The notes beneath the pieces are model-generated. The model was not told the origin of the DNA and searched no databases. It was given only the letters and a program-made list of their open reading frames with translations. A program made the translations under genes and the position numbers. DNA of 64,000 nt from an uncultured Oscillospiraceae bacterium (lineage in GTDB: Bacteria; Bacillota_A; Clostridia; Oscillospirales; Oscillospiraceae), in assembly GCA_910579155.1 (NCBI GenBank), contig CAJTTS010000001.1:92469-156468 (forward strand). Direction: 5' to 3'. Of this stretch, positions 58,795 to 64,000 are shown in pieces (the first letter of the stretch is position 1; the number at the start of each line of letters is the position of its first letter).

Positions 58795-59094
58795 TCAGTT
58801 TTTTCCTCCTCTGTATGTCATAAGCCGGCGTTTTTTCCGCCAGCGCCACCAGGCGGCGATCCAGCGGGTGAGGCTGTCGTCCCGCACGCCAATGAGCCCG
58901 AAGCCCCCCAGGGGAACCACGATGATGAGCGTCACCGTAATCTTGGCGGTCAGTTCCAGGGGCAGCAGCACGAGACAGAAGTACAGTACCGGCAGCACCA
59001 GGATCACAGCCTCCACCAGGTTGCGCAGCTCGAACAGGCCTATCACCCGGCCCGCGTCGGTGAAGTTGGCGGGGATGTAGTAGGTCTCATTCAC
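58795..59094 (-). CDS. prgI: PrgI family T4SS membrane protein
   Basis: 99 residues with two membrane helices (about 28-48 and 52-72). The N-terminus YYIPANFTDAGRVIGLFELR and the basic tail AAWWRWRKKRRLMTYRG are typical of PrgI/VirB3-like proteins that sit beside VirB4. Overlaps the helix-turn-helix gene by 8 bp. Confidence 0.9.
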   Translation of the reverse strand: MNETYYIPANFTDAGRVIGLFELRNLVEAVILVLPVLYFCLVLLPLELTAKITVTLIIVVPLGGFGLIGVRDDSLTRWIAAWWRWRKKRRLMTYRGGKN

Positions 59095-59353
59095 GCTGTT
59101 CCACCACCTTTTCCAGCAGACGACCCCGGAGGGGCTTCAGCTCCCGCTCCAGGGCCTGAGCCGTGCTGGCCCGGTGGGAGATCACCACCTCCAGCGCCGA
59201 CAACAGCTGCCGCTCCAGCCGGGGGGTGGGCGGGATCAGGCCCAGCTCTGCCCGGCTGAGGTATTGATTGGACAGCCCGCAGGCGTCGGCCAGCTCGGTG
59301 AGACAGACGCCGTGCCGGTGCCGCAGGGCGCGCAGATTGGTTTCATGTTCCAT
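59087..59353 (-). CDS. XRE-type helix-turn-helix protein in the T4SS operon
   Basis: 88 residues from the ATG at 59353 (GGAG upstream). LRALRHRHGVCLTELADACG and LSNQYLSRAELGLIPPTPRL form a Cro/CI-type helix-turn-helix. Its place inside the conjugation operon suggests local control of transfer genes. Confidence 0.82.
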   Translation of the reverse strand: MEHETNLRALRHRHGVCLTELADACGLSNQYLSRAELGLIPPTPRLERQLLSALEVVISHRASTAQALERELKPLRGRLLEKVVEQRE

Positions 59354-59388
59354 ACGCTTCACTCCAAACAGTTGATTTCATCCGCCGC

Positions 59389-60624
59389 CTACCGCGAGAA
59401 CGCCCAGAAGGGCCCGCCCGCGCCGGCCCGGGAGGCCGCCTCGTTGACGACGGTGCGAAGGGGCCACTCCTGATCGCTCCGCTTCACGCTGGCGGGGTCG
59501 GCCACCAGCACCTTGCCCTCCTCGGTGATGCCCCGCAGGACGATGAAGTGGCCGGTGGTGGTGAAATGGCCCGGGGCCATAATGGCGATGACCAGCTTGC
59601 CCGATTCCAGCGCCTCCACCAGCTTTTTGCTGTCCTTGCCGATTTTGTCAACGGTGAGGCCGTAGTGCTCGCCGCCGTTGGGGATCAGGCTGTGGTAGCT
59701 CCCGTTGCCCTCACAGCGGTAGCCATTCTGGGCGGACCACTGGGCCACGTCATAGGGCGTTACCTTGTTGTCCGTCATGGACGCCACCACCATGGCCAGG
59801 GCGGTGGGGCCGCAGCCCTCCCAGCCGATGGTGCCGGTACGGCCATAGAGCTTATTGCCCCACCGGGCGTCCGTCTGGTTGTAGTAGACCACGGGGGTGT
59901 CGGTGCTGGAAAAGACGATATCGCCGTAGTCGGTGTTGTACTTGCCCGGGCCGTCGGTGTCGCCGGGGCTGATGCTCTGGCCGTCCGCCAGCACCGAGTA
60001 GAGCAGGGCCGCCCAGTCCTTTTCCTCCTGGGTGAAACCCAGCTTGTCCATGTACGCGTCCGGCGTCAGATCCCGAACTGAGATGTGCAGGACGCGGTCT
60101 GTGATGGAAGCGGTATAGGTCAGCTTGTCGGAAAGTAGCTTTTCAATGGTGGGTTCATCCATGACGTTGAGATCCTGCTTGTATCGGACGGAGCCGATGG
60201 CGATGAGCCAGTAGTGGTTCACATTGCCCAGGGACTTTTCCACCTCATAATCATCGTAGTCGGGCACATCCTCCGTCATGAAATTCGGGAGAATGCTCTC
60301 CACCAGCCGGTCGATGATGGATTGGTTTTTCCGGTCGATGTTCTGATAGATCGTTTCCAGCCCATGGGCTGACGCGGTAAAATCCATGACATCAGGCGTG
60401 GTGGAGCTGTCATAGCCGAAAAAGATGTTGGGCAGGACGGTGAACAACAGCATGGGAATGAGGAGCAGCAGGGCCAATGCCCCGGCAATTATTTTAATCA
60501 GGTAAGGGGCTGACTCCTGGGCGGCGGCGAGGGCCGCACCCTTGGCCCCGGTGGTTGCCAGGGCAGCTGCGATATGCGCCGCCGCCCTGGCCGCACCGCC
60601 GGCCCGGTTTTCGTTTTCACCCAT
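59389..60624 (-). CDS. Membrane-anchored C39-like peptidase of the T4SS
   Basis: 411 residues from the ATG at 60624 (GAGGAGGG upstream). An Ala-rich start, one membrane helix (about 42-65), a VirB8/CwlT-like stalk, then a papain-type C39-like domain with TIGWEGCGPTALAMVVASM and HFTTTGHFIVLRGITEEGKV (Cys and His). May process the wall or a transferred protein, in place of the usual lysozyme/NlpC enzyme. Confidence 0.82.
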   Translation of the reverse strand: MGENENRAGGAARAAAHIAAALATTGAKGAALAAAQESAPYLIKIIAGALALLLLIPMLLFTVLPNIFFGYDSSTTPDVMDFTASAHGLETIYQNIDRKNQSIIDRLVESILPNFMTEDVPDYDDYEVEKSLGNVNHYWLIAIGSVRYKQDLNVMDEPTIEKLLSDKLTYTASITDRVLHISVRDLTPDAYMDKLGFTQEEKDWAALLYSVLADGQSISPGDTDGPGKYNTDYGDIVFSSTDTPVVYYNQTDARWGNKLYGRTGTIGWEGCGPTALAMVVASMTDNKVTPYDVAQWSAQNGYRCEGNGSYHSLIPNGGEHYGLTVDKIGKDSKKLVEALESGKLVIAIMAPGHFTTTGHFIVLRGITEEGKVLVADPASVKRSDQEWPLRTVVNEAASRAGAGGPFWAFSR

Positions 60625-62743
60625 GACTGTTCCCTCCTCTCCTGTTGGGCGGTGGACGGTGGACGGGCTTCGCCCGCGTCGTCCGGGCTTTGGCCGTCCG
60701 GGGCTGTCCCGCCGCCTGTTTGCCGGCGGGCGCGGTTCCTGCACCGCCGGGGCGAACCGTGGGAGCGCCACCCTTTACCGGGGTAGACGCAGGTTTGGCA
60801 GATGTGCGCAGTTCCTGCCGAGCCGTGCTGGGAGATGTGCCTCCTGCCGGGGGCGCCGCTGTGGCCGGGGGAGCATTCCTGCCGGGCCGGGATGCAGATT
60901 CAGCGGGCCGCTGGGTACTGCGGGTCGGTTTTCCTGGGTTGCCGGCCTGGGACGCGCCGGAAGCCGCCGGAGTGCCGGGTGTTTTCGGGGCAACGCCCGA
61001 ATCTCCCCGGCGGGTGGCGCGGGTATCGCCCGGCTTGGGCGGGGACTTGGATGCCGCCGGGCCGCCGGGATGGGGCGGTCTGGGCGCGGTGGGCGGTGCT
61101 TTCCCGCCGGACGCACCCGCTCTGCCGCCGTTCGTGGTCACATTGGTCTGGGCTGATGTCTGGCTGGTGCTGTTCACCGTGCTGCCGCCCGCGGAATGGG
61201 TAGATCGGGTGGACTGGGAGTGCGTTCCCGTTCCTGCCGCGCCGGGCCGAGGGCTGTTGGGTTGCTTCGGCGCGGTGGCTTTCGGTGCCGTTCCTGCCGC
61301 GCCGGAATGGGACACACCGGGCCGCTGGGAACTGCCTGACCCCGCCGCACCAGGCGCAGGCGTGTTGGCCGCGCCGGAGGGCGGCACATAGCTGTGGGGG
61401 TGGCCGGTTCCAGGGGGCACAGAGCTTCTCCGGGTCTGCTGGGGTCGCCCGCCGCCCCGGGCAGTATTCGCCGCGGCGCTGCTGGTATGTTTCTGCTGGG
61501 CGGATGCCTGGGAGGAATTTTCCTGCCGGGTGCTGGTCTGCTGGGCGGAACTTTGCTGGCCGGTGCTGTGGTATGTATACCTGCCGCCGCCACGCGATCC
61601 GCCGAAGTTCTGGGAACTGTCCCCGGAAGTCTGACTGCCGCTGGAACGGCCCCCGCCTCGCCCGCCGCCAAAGGAGCCGCCGGGCCTCTCGCCGCCTTGC
61701 GCTTCGTTCCCGGAAGTCGGGCCACCGCTGGAGCGTCCGCCGCCCCGGGCGCTGCCGAAGCGTCCTCCGCCGCCGGCGGAAAAGCGGGAACCGAACCGGG
61801 AACCGCTGAACCCGCTGCCGGTTCTCGTGCCGGAAGCGGACGCGCCAGCAGTTCTCCCGCCGCCAAAGCCGCCACCTGTGAAGCCCTTTGCCACGCCGCT
61901 CACCGCTGTGCGCACCACCGTGTAGGCCAGCATACCGGGCAGGGTTCGCCCGGGGCCGCCGGTGATGGCCGGGTTCAGGCCGATGCGGGTGATGATGGCG
62001 TCCGACTTTTTTGCCACCTTCACGATGGCGAAGATGAGCACCATCCAGGGCAAAACGTCCAGCCCGGAGGGCACTGTGGACACCACCGAGAACAGCATTT
62101 TGAAGCAAACCAGATTGGTGACCATCAGCAGGCACATGGAGCCGAACATCCGGCACCAGCCGGTGAAAATGGACGCGGTATTTTTGCTGCCGCCCATGGC
62201 AAAGGCCAGGGGCGCGGTGAGGGTAAGCATGGCCAGGATCACATACCGCTCGGCGATCTCAATGAGCAGCCCCAGCACCTTGAACATGACGATGACACTG
62301 CAAATGATGGCCATGAGCCAGGAGGCGGTGAGCGTCCCAAAGACGCTTTCATCCACCAGGGACACGTTGGTGGCGTCCGGGATGCTCAGCAGATCCATGA
62401 TGCTGGAGGTGAGATCCAACCCAATACGGCAGATCTGGGGGCTGGCCAGCAGCAGGAAGGCAAACACAAAGGTGCGGGCAAACAGCAGCTTGGGGTCTTC
62501 CCCCTCAAAGCCCAGGCCCGCCGCCATGCTTTTCAGCGCCTGGAACACCAGATTGCCCAGCAGCAGCGCCCAGCCCGCCGCCATCAGCACCCGGGCCATG
62601 TCGTCCATGATGGGGATGTGGGACTGGATGTAGGCAAAATCCAGCCCCATGATGTCCAGCAGCCCTCCGGCGATGAATCCCCAGATGTCTACGATCAGGC
62701 TGTAGATCCACTCGAAGAAGCCGCGAAATAAAAGCTCCAGCAT
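60617..62743 (-). CDS. VirB6/TrbL-type T4SS membrane protein with long low-complexity tail
   Basis: 708 residues. Residues 1-290 form about six membrane helices (WIYSLIVDIWGFIAGGLLDI, LLLGNLVFQALKSMAAGL and others), a TrbL/VirB6-type channel protein. Residues 300-708 are Gly/Ser/Thr/Pro/Arg repeats, very G+C-rich, basic, without fold. The tail may lie in the cytoplasm or wall. The stop overlaps the C39 gene start by 8 bp. Confidence 0.85.
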   Translation of the reverse strand: MLELLFRGFFEWIYSLIVDIWGFIAGGLLDIMGLDFAYIQSHIPIMDDMARVLMAAGWALLLGNLVFQALKSMAAGLGFEGEDPKLLFARTFVFAFLLLASPQICRIGLDLTSSIMDLLSIPDATNVSLVDESVFGTLTASWLMAIICSVIVMFKVLGLLIEIAERYVILAMLTLTAPLAFAMGGSKNTASIFTGWCRMFGSMCLLMVTNLVCFKMLFSVVSTVPSGLDVLPWMVLIFAIVKVAKKSDAIITRIGLNPAITGGPGRTLPGMLAYTVVRTAVSGVAKGFTGGGFGGGRTAGASASGTRTGSGFSGSRFGSRFSAGGGGRFGSARGGGRSSGGPTSGNEAQGGERPGGSFGGGRGGGRSSGSQTSGDSSQNFGGSRGGGRYTYHSTGQQSSAQQTSTRQENSSQASAQQKHTSSAAANTARGGGRPQQTRRSSVPPGTGHPHSYVPPSGAANTPAPGAAGSGSSQRPGVSHSGAAGTAPKATAPKQPNSPRPGAAGTGTHSQSTRSTHSAGGSTVNSTSQTSAQTNVTTNGGRAGASGGKAPPTAPRPPHPGGPAASKSPPKPGDTRATRRGDSGVAPKTPGTPAASGASQAGNPGKPTRSTQRPAESASRPGRNAPPATAAPPAGGTSPSTARQELRTSAKPASTPVKGGAPTVRPGGAGTAPAGKQAAGQPRTAKARTTRAKPVHRPPPNRRGGNSHG

Positions 62744-62747
62744 GGCG

Positions 62748-63134
62748 TCACGGCGTCAGGGTGTTGAAGCCGGAGAACTGCGGGGTGATGTAGGCGATGA
62801 AGGCCCCGATGCCGTTGATGATGGCCCAGGCCACCCAAATGCGCTTGAGCCAGTCCCACGCCTGATCCGCCTTGTGCTGGTTGCCGGTGAGCTTTACGCC
62901 GATGACCGCCACGGTGGACATGAGACCCGCCAGCACGGTGCTGATTCCGGCGATGTGGTTGTATACGTCCACAATGATATTCTGGGCCACCGTCCACATA
63001 TCGTTGCCGCCGGTGTTGGTGGCGGCCATGGCGGGCATGGCAAGGGCGGCGCACAGCAGCACCGCCGCCATAGTGTGGATGTAAACGCGAGGGAGCTTGG
63101 GGCACAAACGGCCCCAGAAGTTTTTCGTTTTCAT
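62748..63134 (-). CDS. VirB2/TrbC-like pilin subunit
   Basis: 128 residues. Signal peptide (RVYIHTMAAVLLCAALAMPA, cleavage after AMA), then two helices (about 60-80 and 98-115; STVLAGLMSTVAVIGVKL) as in VirB2-type pilins. AAGGAGG precedes ATG 63134. Starts 4 bp before the VirB6-like gene. Confidence 0.82.
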   Translation of the reverse strand: MKTKNFWGRLCPKLPRVYIHTMAAVLLCAALAMPAMAATNTGGNDMWTVAQNIIVDVYNHIAGISTVLAGLMSTVAVIGVKLTGNQHKADQAWDWLKRIWVAWAIINGIGAFIAYITPQFSGFNTLTP

Positions 63135-63155
63135 TTGTCCTCCTTGGTGCGCCGC

Positions 63156-63184
63156 TTGATGGCAGGCGGCGGATTTGCTATAAT
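63156..63184 (+). promoter_or_regulatory. Promoter of the GNAT gene
   Basis: The -35 TTGATG (63156-63161) and -10 TATAAT (63179-63184) are separated by 17 bp, 27 bp before the start codon. Confidence 0.72.
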
Positions 63185-63211
63185 GGCGAAAATGATTTTG
63201 AGGTGATTTGC

Positions 63212-63742
63212 GTGGTGCAGTACAGAACCCTCCGCCCGGACGAGCTGTGCCGGGAGCTCTTTCGCGGTTTCATCCGGCGTCAGGTCGTGACTAAGTGCTG
63301 GCGGCGGGAAGATGGCAAATGGGTCATCCGGGACGACCCGTTCATTGATGACTGGTCCGAAGCGGACTATCGGACGCTGGTTTCCTGCCTGCAAAATACA
63401 CTGGCCACAGGGGGCGTGGTGTACGGCGCTTTTGTGGATGGCACGCTGAAGGGCTTCGCCTCCGTGGAGCCTGACTTTTTGGGCAGCGGCGGCCAATATC
63501 TCGACTTGTCCAGCATCCATGTGTCCGAGGATGCCAGAGGTTCGGGAATCGGGAAAGCCCTGTTTTTCATGGCAAAGGAATGGGCCAGGGAAAAAGGGGC
63601 GAAAAAGCTGTATATCTCCGCCCATTCTGCTGTGGAAAGCCAGGCGTTTTATCAGAGAATGGGGTGCGTTGAGGCGTTGGAGTATAACCAGCGCCACGTT
63701 GATGCGGAGCCCTTTGACTGCCAGCTGGAGTGCGTGCTATAG
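63212..63742 (+). CDS. GNAT family N-acetyltransferase
   Basis: 176 residues from a GTG at 63212 (GAGGTG six bases upstream). Acetyl-CoA site VSEDARGSGIGKALFFMAKE and the C-terminal LYISAHSAVESQAFYQRMGC are typical of GNAT enzymes. Cargo gene on the plus strand, divergent from the T4SS operon. The acceptor (small molecule or protein) is unknown. Confidence 0.9.
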   Translation: MVQYRTLRPDELCRELFRGFIRRQVVTKCWRREDGKWVIRDDPFIDDWSEADYRTLVSCLQNTLATGGVVYGAFVDGTLKGFASVEPDFLGSGGQYLDLSSIHVSEDARGSGIGKALFFMAKEWAREKGAKKLYISAHSAVESQAFYQRMGCVEALEYNQRHVDAEPFDCQLECVL

Positions 63743-63946
63743 GGTGCGCTGCATCGAGTGCGGCCTGTTTTCCTGCGGGTTCCTCCTCTGCTGGGCCGCC
63801 TCCAGCATGGCCAGCAGCTGGGCGGCCTCGGCGCAGTAGCGTGGGGGATAATACCTGGGCACGCAAGTGCGTTCAATCAGGAACGCGGCACGATCCAGGG
63901 CGGGGTAGGTAGGGTCTATGGAAATCACGTCCTTGTCAAAGCGCAC
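63737..63946 (-). CDS. Small ICE protein, unknown function
   Basis: 69 residues from a GTG at 63946; the ribosome site is weak, so the start is uncertain. ISIDPTYPALDRAAFLIERT, YYPPRYCAEAAQLLAMLEAA. It lies between the GNAT gene and a further plus-strand promoter. No family recognised. Confidence 0.5.
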   Translation of the reverse strand: MRFDKDVISIDPTYPALDRAAFLIERTCVPRYYPPRYCAEAAQLLAMLEAAQQRRNPQENRPHSMQRTL

Positions 63947-63961
63947 CGCCCCTGCTATAAT
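63933..63961 (+). promoter_or_regulatory. Promoter reading off the right edge
   Basis: The -35 TTGTCA (63933-63938) and -10 TATAAT (63956-63961) are separated by 17 bp, just before the partial gene at 63979. Confidence 0.7.
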
Positions 63962-63978
63962 GATGAGCGGTGATTGAA

Positions 63979-64000
63979 ATGATATTTACCTGTGACAACT
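63979..64000 (+). CDS. Start of a plus-strand gene (5' partial)
   Basis: ATG at 63979 follows a GGTGATT site and a good promoter and opens MIFTCDN before the window ends. Only seven codons are visible, so no function can be given. Confidence 0.4.

Larger units (their letters stand above)
14487..64000 (-). mobile_element. Large integrative conjugative element (partial)
   Basis: From the terminator near 14502 to the right edge nearly all core genes run on the minus strand and belong to plasmid/ICE families: T4SS proteins (pilin, VirB6-like, PrgI, VirB4, VirD4), RepA initiator, SSB, primase, helicase, two sliding clamps, Rad52-like protein and many ICE-specific DUFs. Plus-strand cargo genes interrupt it. 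No integrase, relaxase or att repeat is recognised in the window, so the left boundary is only the end of the last operon, and the right end lies outside. Confidence 0.85.

Noticed and set aside
60645..62731. Repeat-like sequence on both strands, considered as CRISPR or tandem array
   Set aside because: No constant repeat with unique spacers; it is the low-complexity tail of the VirB6-like protein.
1..64000. tRNA and rRNA genes
   Set aside because: No cloverleaf or rRNA-like segment was recognised by eye; a tRNAscan run would be decisive.

Overview
The window looks like a G+C-rich gut member of the Clostridia, of Flavonifractor/Oscillibacter type. This is inferred from overall G+C content, Shine-Dalgarno-rich starts, the DUF families present and the type of conjugative element; no rRNA or tRNA gene is present to confirm it.

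Left part (1-14257). A carbohydrate locus holds a GH3 beta-glucosidase-type enzyme with inverted domain order (cut by the window edge), a small lipoprotein, a LytTR response regulator with a GHKL histidine kinase, and a GH78 alpha-L-rhamnosidase-like lipoprotein. A repeated motif spaced 21 bp lies upstream of both glycosidase transcription units and probably binds the LytTR regulator. Next comes an antimicrobial-peptide-type module: ABC ATPase, FtsX/MacB-like permease, a DUF6273-like membrane protein, and an OmpR/HisKA two-component system whose promoter carries 11-bp-phased direct repeats.

Right part (about 14487-64000). This is most of a large integrative conjugative element (ICE), transcribed mainly on the minus strand in three blocks. 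(1) 14544-27405 is a replication/repair operon: a JAB metalloprotease fused to a possible ubiquitin-like domain, an E1-like ThiF enzyme, a sliding clamp, a DNA methylase, a PRTRC-B/E2-like protein, a Rad52-like annealing protein, a Rad50/SMC-like ATPase and a CHC2 primase. (2) 30384-44083 is a second operon: SNF2-type helicase, a second sliding clamp, zinc-finger proteins, a small paralogous family, a sigma-region-2 protein, a MoxR ATPase, SSB and a VWA protein. (3) 47800-63134 is the conjugation block: VirB2-like pilin, VirB6/TrbL-like protein, C39-type peptidase, PrgI, VirB4 halves, VirD4, RepA and an S1-domain protein. Blocks 1 and 2 begin with nearly identical leaders (about 212 bp) that hold a promoter, an upstream palindrome and a Rho-independent terminator just before the first gene, which suggests shared control by antitermination.

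Plus-strand cargo genes, several with their own promoters or terminators, sit between these blocks: DUF4317 and DUF6465 proteins, a SAM methyltransferase, an XRE regulator, a frameshifted WYL regulator, a DUF3795 protein, a YefM/RelE pair, an alkyltransferase-like protein and a GNAT acetyltransferase. A DUF3990/DUF3791 toxin-antitoxin-like pair lies on the minus strand. No integrase, relaxase or att site was recognised, so the ends of the element are not defined. The most unusual content is the ubiquitin-like conjugation set (E1, E2, JAB and putative Ub-like domain) built into a DNA-replication operon, together with the duplicated attenuator leader.
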